Assembly: GCF_000741715.1 (NCBI RefSeq)
Contig: NZ_JGZN01000013.1
Coordinates: forward strand, 62,001-126,000
Length of the DNA: 64,000 bases
Origin: Bifidobacterium saguini DSM 23967
GTDB taxonomy: Bacteria > Actinomycetota > Actinomycetes > Actinomycetales > Bifidobacteriaceae
Direction: 5' to 3'
A program made the translations under genes and the position numbers. The notes under the pieces were generated by a model. It did no database searches. It had not been told where the DNA came from and worked only from the letters and a program-made list of their open reading frames with translations. Shown here in pieces: positions 41,064 through 56,513 of this stretch. Each line of letters starts with the position of its first letter. Position 1 is the first letter of the stretch.

Positions 41064-42038
41064 ATGCTGTTTCAGGTCTACGGCGACAATGCCGTCTATC
41101 AATGGATTGGATGGATTCTCGTCTTCTGCTGCCTTATCGGCGCCAACGAGCTCGCTCGTCGCACCAAAACTGGTGGCGTGGTGGCGTTCCTCGTCATTCC
41201 CGCAATCCTGACCGTCTACTTCATTACCATCTACACGGCCGCCGCTATGGGTGCTGAGTGGGCTCTGAACAACCCCACCTACGTGCACATGACGAGCTGG
41301 TTCCATTACGCCAAGCTGTACGCGGCCACCATCGGCTGCATCGGCTTCATGGCCCTCAAATACAAGTGGGGCTCCATCGGCAAATCGCACTGGTTCAAGT
41401 GCTTCCCGTTCGTCATCGTGGCCATCAACATCCTGATCGCCGTGGTCTCCGACTTTGAATCCGCCATCCGCGGCTGGGGCGGCACCTGGGTTTCCACCGA
41501 AGGCGTGACCCTGTACGGTGGCTGGCACAACGTGTTCAACGGCTTGGCCGGCATCCTCAACATTTTCTGCATGACCGGCTGGTTCGGCATCTACGCTTCC
41601 AAGAAGAAGGACGATATGCTCTGGCCGGACATGACTTGGGTGTTCATCGTGGCCTACGACCTGTGGAACTTCTGCTACACCTACAACTGCCTGCCCACCC
41701 ACTCCTGGTACTGCGGCCTCGCACTGCTGCTCGCTCCAACCGTGGCCAACTTCTTCTGGAACAAGGGTGGCTGGATTCAGAACCGCGCCTTTACGCTGGC
41801 CATCTGGTGCATGTTCGCCCAGGTGTTCCCGATGTTCCAGGATTACTCCGTGTTCTCCACCCAGTCCGTGAACAACCCGAACGTGAACCTCGTGGTTTCG
41901 CTGATCGCACTCGTGGCCAACGTGCTGGCTTTGGGCTACATCCTCATCCGCGCCAAGAAGCAGGGCATCAACCCGTGGATGCAGGAAGCCTTCAAGGGCA
42001 CCAAGGACTTCGAACAGGCCATCGCCCGCGCTGCGTGA
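41064..42038 (+). CDS. DUF5692 family multi-pass membrane protein
   Basis: The 324-residue product has about eight to nine hydrophobic segments and is rich in Trp, Tyr and Phe (for example VYQWIGWILVFCCLIGANE and WVFIVAYDLWNFCYTYN). I associate it with DUF5692; no function is established. GGAAAGGA precedes the ATG at 41064, and a near-consensus promoter suggests high expression. The leader of about 150 bases contains a palindrome. It is upstream of gdhA but separated by 390 bases. Confidence 0.8.
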   Translation: MLFQVYGDNAVYQWIGWILVFCCLIGANELARRTKTGGVVAFLVIPAILTVYFITIYTAAAMGAEWALNNPTYVHMTSWFHYAKLYAATIGCIGFMALKYKWGSIGKSHWFKCFPFVIVAINILIAVVSDFESAIRGWGGTWVSTEGVTLYGGWHNVFNGLAGILNIFCMTGWFGIYASKKKDDMLWPDMTWVFIVAYDLWNFCYTYNCLPTHSWYCGLALLLAPTVANFFWNKGGWIQNRAFTLAIWCMFAQVFPMFQDYSVFSTQSVNNPNVNLVVSLIALVANVLALGYILIRAKKQGINPWMQEAFKGTKDFEQAIARAA

Positions 42039-43776
<1,738 letters not shown>

Positions 43777-43812
43777 ATCTGGGTTGTAACCCTCAGAGCT
43801 AAGTACAACAAG

Positions 43813-43857
43813 AAAACCGGTGTTTGGAGCGAATATGTGCTCCAAACACCGGTTTTT
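43813..43857 (+). terminator. Terminator of gdhA
   Basis: An 18-bp perfect stem (43813-43830 with 43839-43856) with an eight-base loop ends in T5. Confidence 0.9.
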
Positions 43858-43884
43858 CATTGTGCTCAAGCAATCATCTAAGCG

Positions 43885-46194
43885 CTACTGCCGCTTATGA
43901 CGCACAACAACCAAAACAACGCCGGCTGCCACCAGCAGCAGCACAACCACAGCGATAGCGGCTACGGATGAACCAGTGTTGGCAATCTGCTTGGCCTTAG
44001 GGCGATGACGGGAAACAGTGCCCGCCTGGCTATCAGTACCTGGCTGTGAAGCCGTGGTGTCAGTGCCGGTTGAGTACTTCTGATCGAACGCAAACGGCCA
44101 TGCGCCATCAGGTGCAGCCCACTGACCAGCTTCCGTACCAAAGCCCATGTCAGCAAGCAGTTCCGCACGCTTGGCCTGTACTTGGGCCGCATCCAAAGCT
44201 TCCATCTTGCCGAGCACAATCTTCGAATAATCGGCGGGATTCAGCAGCGCTCCGGACTCGTCATGGCTAGCGTATTCAGCAAAGCGCACATCAGGGTGGA
44301 AGGTCACGTCCACGCTCTTGCCACTCTTATCCTTGCCGGTCCACACATTCCAACGGTCCTTGATGACCTTGCTGGAAATAGTGCTGTCGAGGTACGTCAC
44401 AGCGGACGAAATATCCGCATATGTATCGTTCTTCGCATTCAAATTCACATCGGTCACGTAGCTGCTGCCGTCAGCCGTGCGCACCTGCGAATACTTCGCA
44501 AATGTCTGCCACGGGCGACCCAGCGAAAGCTTCGCATTATCACCGTAAGCATCGGAAACGGTCAGGCGGCAGCGGTCAATCACCAGACCAACGCCGGACT
44601 TCTTCGTATTGGCAGCGGTGAAATAACCGTTGTTCTTGCCGGGGAACGCGGCCATATGCAGTTCAGTGCCGGTGAAGTATGCATTCGCGTCGCCGAACAC
44701 GAAGTCCACCGTGCCTTCAATGTATCCGCCATCCACGTATACGCGATTGCCGGCCCCCTGCACGTACAACGTGTCCTGACGGCCGATAATGCGGCTGTTC
44801 TTGAGGTATACCTTGTCTGCCTGAGTGTTCAGGGCAACGGCTGGAGTCTGCTGGCCTTCAGCGGTGTGATCCACCACGTTGTAATCATTTTGGAAGGTGA
44901 TGCCGTAGGCTGCGAAACCGGTAGCACCCGCGCCAATGGTCACAGTGGCGCACTTATTGGTGCCCAGATCGAATGCATCCTGCGGCACGAAGTTGCCCGC
45001 AGCATCGAATGTGTTGGAGGAATAGTAGCTGGCGCGAATCGTCACCGCGCGCTTGGCAGTCACGTCAGCGTTGGCAAAGGTGACGCCCGGCTTGGTTACC
45101 GTCACCTTTTCGCGGTAATCTCCAGGAGCGATTTTCAGCACCAGTCGATTGGTCTCGGAAGAATCATTCGCGTCCAATGCAGCCTGAATGCTCTGGTACT
45201 GCTCGTTCGGACCAACGGTGACGATATGGCTGGCAACAGCGGGGGAGTCGGCAGCATAATCGATGGCGATGCCGGTCAGGTAGAGGCTACCGGCACCTGC
45301 AACGGTAAGTGGCACATAACGCGTGGAGTCGGTACTGACCACGCTTGCGGCACCGGTGGCAATATCCGCATCATTGAGCTTGAGCGTGGCCCCATATGCC
45401 TGGCCCTGCACGGTGATGCTGGCACCGCCTTCGGCTTGGGCGACAGGAATGTACAGAATAGTTCCGGCGTTTACCTGAGTATCACTACCGCCGCTGGCTG
45501 CTGTGGTACGCGGGCTGAACTTGGCACCTTGTACTCGAGCATCAATGGCGATGCCGTGGTAGTCGGCAGTGCCACCTTGCACAGTTGGTCGATCGGTTGC
45601 AGCTTCGGTGAAATCCCAGCTGGTATCTGTAGCCGACACGGCAGCAGGGGTACCGGGGAACGCTGGTTCCGGCTTCTGTTCGGCAAGAACGATGCTGTTG
45701 AGGTACGACGAAGGAGCTGTAAATGTGATGTTGACGGTAACGTCAGTATCCGATGCGGGCACGGTGATGACATTGTCTTTTACCTCGCCCGCAGATGCAG
45801 TGACCGCAGTGGTGCCGCCTGAAAGCGACAGGGTGATGGTCGCTGGATTGGTATGAGCCGGTACCGGGACGCCAATGATGGTTCCCGCGTTGATTTGGGT
45901 GTCGTTGGTGCGCGGTGCGAATTTGGCTCCGACTGCAGTGGCGTCAATGGTTAGGCCATCGAAAGTTTGCGATGCACCTTGCACTGTGCCCAATGCGGCA
46001 AGAGCGGCATTGGTTGATGCATCCAAAGACCAGGTATGGTCGATAGCTGATGCAGCAGTAGTATTTACTGAGCTTGATGATTGCGATGCAGTTGGATTGC
46101 TAACTTCTGTAGCTGATGCGGTGGCCGCGGCCCCGCCGAATATCATGCCGGCAGCCAGTAGTATGCCAGCAGCGCGAAGAATGGTTTTCTTCAT
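43885..46194 (-). CDS. Sortase-anchored pectinesterase (CE8)
   Basis: This surface enzyme should de-esterify pectin. The 769-residue product has a signal peptide (to about residue 28, ASA), then two related domains of about 120-130 residues, each with DATAVGAKFAPRT- or DARVQGAKFSPRT-type sequence followed by T-Q-NAGTI. The CE8 beta-helix follows (YQSIQAALDA, IIGRQDTLYVQG, TVDFVFGDANAYF, SLGRPWQTF). A Thr/Ser/Gln linker leads to sorting signal IANTG (737-741), a hydrophobic helix and RHKRQ. GAGAG precedes the ATG at 46194. Catalytic Asp and Arg positions are intact by motif. Confidence 0.9.
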   Translation of the reverse strand: MKKTILRAAGILLAAGMIFGGAAATASATEVSNPTASQSSSSVNTTAASAIDHTWSLDASTNAALAALGTVQGASQTFDGLTIDATAVGAKFAPRTNDTQINAGTIIGVPVPAHTNPATITLSLSGGTTAVTASAGEVKDNVITVPASDTDVTVNITFTAPSSYLNSIVLAEQKPEPAFPGTPAAVSATDTSWDFTEAATDRPTVQGGTADYHGIAIDARVQGAKFSPRTTAASGGSDTQVNAGTILYIPVAQAEGGASITVQGQAYGATLKLNDADIATGAASVVSTDSTRYVPLTVAGAGSLYLTGIAIDYAADSPAVASHIVTVGPNEQYQSIQAALDANDSSETNRLVLKIAPGDYREKVTVTKPGVTFANADVTAKRAVTIRASYYSSNTFDAAGNFVPQDAFDLGTNKCATVTIGAGATGFAAYGITFQNDYNVVDHTAEGQQTPAVALNTQADKVYLKNSRIIGRQDTLYVQGAGNRVYVDGGYIEGTVDFVFGDANAYFTGTELHMAAFPGKNNGYFTAANTKKSGVGLVIDRCRLTVSDAYGDNAKLSLGRPWQTFAKYSQVRTADGSSYVTDVNLNAKNDTYADISSAVTYLDSTISSKVIKDRWNVWTGKDKSGKSVDVTFHPDVRFAEYASHDESGALLNPADYSKIVLGKMEALDAAQVQAKRAELLADMGFGTEAGQWAAPDGAWPFAFDQKYSTGTDTTASQPGTDSQAGTVSRHRPKAKQIANTGSSVAAIAVVVLLLVAAGVVLVVVRHKRQ

Positions 46195-46410
46195 GGGAAT
46201 CTCTCTTATGCTGTGAATTGGATGTAGCACAGTGGATAACAGGGAGAAATCCCAATACACCACAACCTGAGCAAATCCCCCTGCCTATGCTCGCGCTCAA
46301 CATAGCACTGGAGAAAGTGCTATCGGAACCCCCGAACCGCATTCAGAAAAAGGGTGCACCCTTTGTGACCAAATGTACATATGGCAGTACATATCGGTTA
46401 TGCGCGCAAC

Positions 46411-46444
46411 AAAAATGCCTGCAACCAAGATGGCAGCAGGCATT
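46411..46444 (-). terminator. Terminator of lacZ
   Basis: AATGCCTGC (46414-46422) and GCAGGCATT (46436-46444) pair over 9 bp. On the minus strand the stem is followed by TTTTTG, 22 bases after the lacZ stop. Confidence 0.75.
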
Positions 46445-46465
46445 CTGTACTTAATTGTGATGATC

Positions 46466-49750
<3,285 letters not shown>

Positions 49751-49773
49751 TCAATGCATTACGATGGATAATA

Positions 49774-50851
<1,078 letters not shown>

Positions 50852-50889
50852 TATATCGCCATCAATGCCTTTTGTTCACACATCTTGCC

Positions 50890-50901
50890 GTAACCGGTTA
50901 C
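50890..50901. promoter_or_regulatory. LacI-type operator upstream of the second LacI gene
   Basis: GTAACCGGTTAC is a perfect palindrome 49 bases upstream of the ATG at 50950. A copy with one mismatch is at 56514-56525, upstream of the beta-helix gene. Confidence 0.6.
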
Positions 50902-50949
50902 CATTATGTACTGCAATGAAGCAATTCACTAAGGAAAGCGGATATCCAC

Positions 50950-51981
50950 ATGTCTCGCACAGCAATAGCGACCAAAAAAGTGACCATTAGAGATGTGGCC
51001 CGCTTAGCCGAAGTGTCCTACGGCACTGTTTCCAGATACCTTAACGGCAATGAGCATGTTTCCACCGATGCCGCGCGCCGCATCGCCAAGGCCATCGAAG
51101 AATCTCATTACACGCCGAACAAAGCGGCTCGCTCACTGGCTCAGCAGCGTACCTCAACTGTTGCCTTCATCGTGCAGGTCGAATCCATAGCCACCCTGCT
51201 GCAAGCAAGTACTGCCGCCGCTATGGCGGAAGCCAATCAAACCTTGGGCGATGCCGGCTATCAGATGGTCACGCTCATCGCCAATTCCGAGGATTCCACA
51301 CAGCGCATAGCACAGCTGGTACAAAGCGACTTCGCCGATGGGTATCTGTTGTTCTCCTTAAGTGAGGATGATTCGCTGATCAATATTTTCCGCACTGCGC
51401 ATCGTCCGGTGGTATTGTCCGAAGCCAGCGATCGCAGTACCGCAGTTTCCTACCCAGCCGTGGATTTCGCTAACGCCGACGGTCAGTGCAGTATTACCCG
51501 GTATTTGCTGGACCAAGGGAAAATCAGGCTGGCCTATGTGTGCGGGCCTGGTTACTCGCCATCGTCAAGCAAGCGACTGCACGGCTTCAAACAAGCTATG
51601 GGAGCATATTTCGATGACAGTCATGTGTATTACGCCGACGATTGGGAAATCGCCAGCGGTGAGATGGCGGCAGTTGAATTCCAGCCGATGCTTCATGACC
51701 TCGACGGTATCGTATGCGCCAACGACAATATCGCCATTGGCGTGATTAATCAGCTGCGTCGATTCGGCTATCGGGTGCCCGAAGATATTGCGGTCACTGG
51801 TTTTGATGATTCCCCGATTGCCACGATGATGGATCCAAAGCTCACTACAGTGCGACAGGATTCGTGGCTGCATGGCCGTGTGATGTCGCAGCTGTTGCTC
51901 CGTATGCTGCACGGCGAGGTAGTGGATCATCAAACCGTCAAACTACTGCCCACCGAGATTGTGACTCGGCAGTCAGCGTAG
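50950..51981 (+). CDS. LacI family regulator
   Basis: The 343-residue product has an HTH at about 10-35 (VTIRDVARLAEVSYGTVSRYL), a hinge with AARSLAQQRT, and an effector domain ending VTGFDDSPIATMMDPKLTTV. AAGGAAAG precedes the ATG. The perfect palindrome at 50890-50901 may be its own operator. It is convergent with the beta-helix surface protein gene and may regulate it through the related site at 56514. The ligand is unknown. Confidence 0.92.
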   Translation: MSRTAIATKKVTIRDVARLAEVSYGTVSRYLNGNEHVSTDAARRIAKAIEESHYTPNKAARSLAQQRTSTVAFIVQVESIATLLQASTAAAMAEANQTLGDAGYQMVTLIANSEDSTQRIAQLVQSDFADGYLLFSLSEDDSLINIFRTAHRPVVLSEASDRSTAVSYPAVDFANADGQCSITRYLLDQGKIRLAYVCGPGYSPSSSKRLHGFKQAMGAYFDDSHVYYADDWEIASGEMAAVEFQPMLHDLDGIVCANDNIAIGVINQLRRFGYRVPEDIAVTGFDDSPIATMMDPKLTTVRQDSWLHGRVMSQLLLRMLHGEVVDHQTVKLLPTEIVTRQSA

Positions 51982-51997
51982 GTTTGCCGCGCTGATT

Positions 51998-52113
51998 CGT
52001 TTGTATGTTCACGCAATCCACGACCCCTGCGCGAACTTACAAACGATTTGCACGACAAAAGCCTTTGTATGTTCGCGCACCATACGTGACTTGCGCGAAC
52101 ACACAAAGGCTTT
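51998..52113. repeat. Two tandem related hairpins between convergent genes
   Basis: Hairpin A pairs 51998-52014 with 52029-52045 (two mismatches). Hairpin B pairs 52058-52078 with 52093-52113 (one mismatch). Both arms contain TTTGTATGTTCNCGC, so the hairpins are duplicates. They probably terminate transcription in both directions. Confidence 0.75.
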
Positions 52114-52139
52114 CCGGCCAAACAGCCGTTCGTCAATGA

Positions 52140-55100
52140 TTAGTGACGCTTACGGTTGATGAGCAGAACACCTCCCACAATCACCAGAGCAACCACCACA
52201 CCAGCGATAATCGTCACCGACGAACCGGTATCGGTCAGCTTGTCGCCCTTTTGAGTGCTGGGCTTGTTTTGATTGCTGTTGCCCTTAGCCTTGACGGTCA
52301 CGGTAAACGTGGCGGTCTTGGTAGTGTCGGACTTCAGCGTCACCACAACATTGAACTCGCCGGCCGTGGTGAACGGCTTGGTCAAGTCAACCGGGTTATC
52401 GGAGGCATCGAAGGCAGTCAACTTGTATTCGCTTGCGCCAAGTTCGCGTGTGGTGCCGTCAGACAGCGCCGCATTCACCTTCAAGCCGTCTGCAGAGAAC
52501 TGGCCACCGACCGTATATGTGGTCTTGGTCGGGTTCTGCGCCACAGCAATACTCGTAATCGTCAGTTCAGGCTCCGGTTCCGGCTGCTTGTGAGCAACCG
52601 TTACCGTAAATGTGGCCTTGGCTTCAGCATTGTCAGCAGAAGTGACTGTGATGGTCAGGTCACCGGCTGGCAGCGGCTGGTCAAGGTCCACTGCTTCACC
52701 GGCAGCATTGGTGGCTGCCAGCGTGTATTCGCCAGACGACAGCTCATCGGTGCTGCCATCCGACCACGTACCCTGCACCTTGAGTCCGGATGCGGAGAAC
52801 ATGTCACCCTCCGTGTATTCGGTCTGGCTCGGTTCGGCTGCAATCTTCAGCGAATCGAGCGTCGGCAGCGGGTCGGCAGCCTGGAAGATCTTCACCTCAG
52901 CCACCTTGGAGTATGGGTAGTCACTGCCATAGTTGGCAGGAGTGATGATCAGGCTAATGGCCTTGGTTGCCGGCAGACTGTTCAGATCCACGGTAGTTGG
53001 CGTGGACGGGTTACTGGCATCAGGTTTTCCGATGATGTCGGTATCCACCCAACTGCCATCGTCGGCAAGATACTGCACCTTGAACTGCTCAGGTGCCGCC
53101 TCGGCCTTGGTTTGGTCGAGATAGAATTCCAGCTTGCTCAGCTCATACTTCTGATCGAAGGTCCAGTTCAACCATGATGGGTTGGCTGGAGCGGTTTCGG
53201 ACGAGTCCTTCCAATTCGACCAGTTGGTCGACAGGTTGTTATCGCAAGTGTACTTTGCGCTCGACGTGCCCCACTTGGTTTGCACATCGGAAGCAGCTGC
53301 AGACGAGCAGAACTTGTTCGCCAAGTTGGTCACGTTCTGCACTCGCACGCGGAATCGTGCCACCTTGCTGCCATCAACGTTAAGCTTGACCGTCACCGGC
53401 ACCACGCCGGCCTTGGAGGAGTCGAAGCCCAGCAATGTGTATTCGGATGCATCGAGCACGCGCGTAGTACCGTCAGCCAAGGTAGCAGTGACTTCCAAAC
53501 CAGCTGTATCCAGCGACTCACCAATTTGGTAATCAGCCTTGGATGGCTGCTTGGTCACAGCAATGGATTCGATATCCGTAGCTGGAGCAGCAGCCTCAAC
53601 CAACGTGACGTTATCCACGTATGCAGCGGACGAGTCAGCCAAATCCGGCTGCTGAATATTGACCCACAGCGCGCTATCGGCAGCAGCATCCCACGGCACA
53701 GTGAATGTTCCGGATACGTAGACTTTCTCGCCGCCCTTTGCGGTTTCGGCATCCACGGTCTTATTCAGCAGTGCGGTGGAGTACTGGCTGAAGTTGCCGC
53801 CTGCGCCGGAGCCTTCCTTGCGATAGCGCACGGTGGCGCTCACCGTAGAAGGTGTCTCATCATTGCTGGCACCGGTGGTGATCCAGAAGCCAAGCTCATA
53901 GGTCTTGCCAGGCTCAGCCGGAATATTACGCTGGTCAATCTGCGTGAATGAGACGCCATCACTCTTGCCCAACTTGGCAGCACGCTCACCGGAAACAACA
54001 GCATCAGTCTGGTTCAGATCAGAGCGGTAACGCTTGAATCTGGAATCCTTGTACGTGTCGCGGTTCTTGGAACGGTCTCGGTTCGCCGGCGTCCAAGGCG
54101 AAATGCCGTTCCACGGCTCACTGTTGGTGCCGAGATTAATGTTCTCGAATGAACCATCCCACAGCTGGTCGTACACGGTTTTGACGCTGATGCCAGTAAT
54201 CTCACCGGACTTTCCGGCATTGGTCAACGTCACCTTGGACACATCAGACGACGTGCGCACATGCAATACCTGCTCGCCTGCACCTGAGGTCTTCTGCACA
54301 TAATCACGGTCATTGGCCAAGCCGGCTTCAAGCACGGCATCGCTTGCAGTAGTGGCCTTGATTTCCAAGGTGGCATTGCCCGGAGCGTCAATAGTCACCG
54401 ACTTGCCGGCAGCCAGATCAGCCACATCACCGGTTTCAGTGGTGTCGGATCCTTGGAAGGCTCCTACTGCTGGAGCAGACCAGCCAGACACCACATGCTG
54501 GGTGCCGTAGGTCTGCTTGGCGTGATTGAAGCCGTGAGGGAAGTCACGAGTCTTCAGAGCATTGTCACCAGTCAGATAGGTGTTGCTGATGGCGAATGGG
54601 AAGTTGTCCGTGGCCATTGCACGCCCCTTGCCGGCCGCATATGCCGTGGCTTTGGCGGAGTACAGCGTGCTCAGATCGCCCTTGGCCACAGCCTCAAGAT
54701 CAAGACCAGTGGCAGCAATGTAATCGGCAAGAGCAACGTACTTGTTGCCGTTTTCGTTCACCTTAGCCCACATGTTTTTGTCTCCGCCAACATACAGGTT
54801 GTTGCCGTAGTTGATTTGGAAGCCATCGGAGTTGAGCTTGTCGTTCTGGTCGGCCATAGCGGTGCCGTCCTGAGCGATAATCACATTGTTGTTGTAGGTA
54901 ACGCCCGCGTTCTGCGCATTATTCGAGAACGTGACGTTGGTTCCCTTGGGCAGAATGGTTGTGTTGTTGTAATAGTTCATATCGGTGATGCCGTCGAGCG
55001 TCACGGTGCGGTAGGTGTTGGATGAGCCGTCGCAAGGTTTGCTTGCCACACCATCGTTGACGGACAGGTTGTAACGGAAGGTGCCGCCCAGCGCTGTGCC

Positions 55101-56342
55101 AATCAGTTCAGCATTGTTGTTCTGCCACTTGTACCAGTCGGTGCAGGCGCATACGAGCGTGGCACCACCGGCGTTGTCATGGCTGTAATTGTATTGGAAT
55201 ACGGTGTTACGGGTGCCGTAATCGAAGTCCCATGCAGTGCCATCGTTGTTACCGCTGGTCTTTTGCGTATTGGTCACTTCGTTGTACTGGAACAGTGTGT
55301 TATCCGAATTCCAATTCCAGATACCGGCGTTGGAACCTTGTCCAGATACGCTTGCCGCGTTTTCCAGATAGTTCTTTTCCACAACTGTGCCGTCAGACAT
55401 CTGCACGACGATACCGTCGCCGCCAATATTCTTCAGCGTGTTTTCGGCAATGTACAGGTTGGTGTTCGGAGTCCACGCATATTGGTCACGCAGCGATCCG
55501 GAAACACCACACTCCCAAGCCACGTCTTCACGGCAACGGAAGTCGGACGACATATTGATGCCAGAGCGGTTCACATCGGTGATCGTATTGCCCACAATCT
55601 GTACATCATTGAACCAGGAAGGGGTCTTGCGGGACGTATCGGATTTAATGCTGCCTTTGGTTTGCGTTGCGCCATCAACCGGAATGGAACGACCGTAATT
55701 TTCCAGTTGGATTGCGGCCGAACCGCCCAGATCCTTCTGCTTTTCGCCGTAAATATCATGGATGGCATTGTTGCGAATCACGATGCCGCTCAGTTCGCCG
55801 GCATTATCGTTTTCTGCCGTAATACCGCGACGCATGTATTTATAGTGGTCCGCTTCAGGATCGGTGTTGCTGATATCAAGATTCTGCACAGTGATGTATT
55901 CGCTATTGCGCAGCAGTACCACATCGGCCACGCCATCGCCAGCGAGCTTTGGCGCGTCCGCGTTAGCGTCACCGTAATCACTGATGATGACGGGAGCTTC
56001 GGCAGTACCTTTTACGTTCACGATGCGCAGTGCAGCTTTGATGGTAGCGCCATCAACGGTTTGACTGTCACCGGTGCAGGTAGTGCCACGCTTGAACAGT
56101 AGCTGATCGCCAGCCTGCAGCGTCACACTGTTCGCTGCAGCGAATGAGTTCAGCGGACTATTTTGATCAGTTCCGTTACCGTTCTCTTTCGCGGAACAAT
56201 CCACATAGTATGTGGTTCCCGTAGCTGGCACAGGATTATCTGTGTCTTCTGCGTATGCCGCCGGAACTACTAATATTCCGGCGCATAGTGTCGCCGCAGC
56301 GACCACTCCTCCAAATATTTTCTGCACATTGCTTGCAGCCAT
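52140..56342 (-). CDS. Large sortase-anchored right-handed beta-helix protein with Ig-like and carbohydrate-binding domains
   Basis: The 1400-residue surface protein has a signal peptide (to AYA, residue 31). A parallel beta-helix (about 45-640) has repeated N-T, Y-N and V-NN turns. A galactose-binding-like domain (about 735-910), Ig-like Big_3 (about 915-1000), F5/8C-like (about 1010-1130) and two Big_3 domains (about 1140-1345) follow. It ends with sorting signal LTDTG (1369-1373), a membrane helix and RKRH. Asp367, Asp372 and Asp374 (NNDGTAWDFDYGT) are clustered on the helix and are candidate catalytic residues. Polysaccharide lyases, GH136 lacto-N-biosidases and others share this fold; the substrate is not assigned. 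Confidence 0.85.
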   Translation of the reverse strand: MAASNVQKIFGGVVAAATLCAGILVVPAAYAEDTDNPVPATGTTYYVDCSAKENGNGTDQNSPLNSFAAANSVTLQAGDQLLFKRGTTCTGDSQTVDGATIKAALRIVNVKGTAEAPVIISDYGDANADAPKLAGDGVADVVLLRNSEYITVQNLDISNTDPEADHYKYMRRGITAENDNAGELSGIVIRNNAIHDIYGEKQKDLGGSAAIQLENYGRSIPVDGATQTKGSIKSDTSRKTPSWFNDVQIVGNTITDVNRSGINMSSDFRCREDVAWECGVSGSLRDQYAWTPNTNLYIAENTLKNIGGDGIVVQMSDGTVVEKNYLENAASVSGQGSNAGIWNWNSDNTLFQYNEVTNTQKTSGNNDGTAWDFDYGTRNTVFQYNYSHDNAGGATLVCACTDWYKWQNNNAELIGTALGGTFRYNLSVNDGVASKPCDGSSNTYRTVTLDGITDMNYYNNTTILPKGTNVTFSNNAQNAGVTYNNNVIIAQDGTAMADQNDKLNSDGFQINYGNNLYVGGDKNMWAKVNENGNKYVALADYIAATGLDLEAVAKGDLSTLYSAKATAYAAGKGRAMATDNFPFAISNTYLTGDNALKTRDFPHGFNHAKQTYGTQHVVSGWSAPAVGAFQGSDTTETGDVADLAAGKSVTIDAPGNATLEIKATTASDAVLEAGLANDRDYVQKTSGAGEQVLHVRTSSDVSKVTLTNAGKSGEITGISVKTVYDQLWDGSFENINLGTNSEPWNGISPWTPANRDRSKNRDTYKDSRFKRYRSDLNQTDAVVSGERAAKLGKSDGVSFTQIDQRNIPAEPGKTYELGFWITTGASNDETPSTVSATVRYRKEGSGAGGNFSQYSTALLNKTVDAETAKGGEKVYVSGTFTVPWDAAADSALWVNIQQPDLADSSAAYVDNVTLVEAAAPATDIESIAVTKQPSKADYQIGESLDTAGLEVTATLADGTTRVLDASEYTLLGFDSSKAGVVPVTVKLNVDGSKVARFRVRVQNVTNLANKFCSSAAASDVQTKWGTSSAKYTCDNNLSTNWSNWKDSSETAPANPSWLNWTFDQKYELSKLEFYLDQTKAEAAPEQFKVQYLADDGSWVDTDIIGKPDASNPSTPTTVDLNSLPATKAISLIITPANYGSDYPYSKVAEVKIFQAADPLPTLDSLKIAAEPSQTEYTEGDMFSASGLKVQGTWSDGSTDELSSGEYTLAATNAAGEAVDLDQPLPAGDLTITVTSADNAEAKATFTVTVAHKQPEPEPELTITSIAVAQNPTKTTYTVGGQFSADGLKVNAALSDGTTRELGASEYKLTAFDASDNPVDLTKPFTTAGEFNVVVTLKSDTTKTATFTVTVKAKGNSNQNKPSTQKGDKLTDTGSSVTIIAGVVVALVIVGGVLLINRKRH

Positions 56343-56397
56343 AGAGGAGACCTCCTCGTCCTTCCGTCAGCCGTCTCGCAGTCACCGATGACCGACT

Positions 56398-56427
56398 ATC
56401 GCTACCGTAGCGATTCCTAACCGTTAG
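56398..56427. promoter_or_regulatory. Two palindromes upstream of the beta-helix gene
   Basis: ATCGCTAC-C-GTAGCGAT (56398-56414) is a perfect 17-base palindrome, and CTAAC-C-GTTAG (56417-56427) follows directly. They are 56-85 bases upstream of the beta-helix start. The rest of 56343-56680 has no gene. Confidence 0.55.
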
Positions 56428-56513
56428 TGAGCCTAACGGCATTGATTAATGCCTGTGATGACGATCGATAAGAGACGCCATCATCACGCACTTACCAAGC
56501 ATACACAACTTAC

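Noticed and set aside
44182..45822. 546-codon plus-strand frame opposite the pectinesterase
   Set aside because: No ribosome site or domain; the opposite strand has a signal peptide, CE8 motifs and sorting signal.
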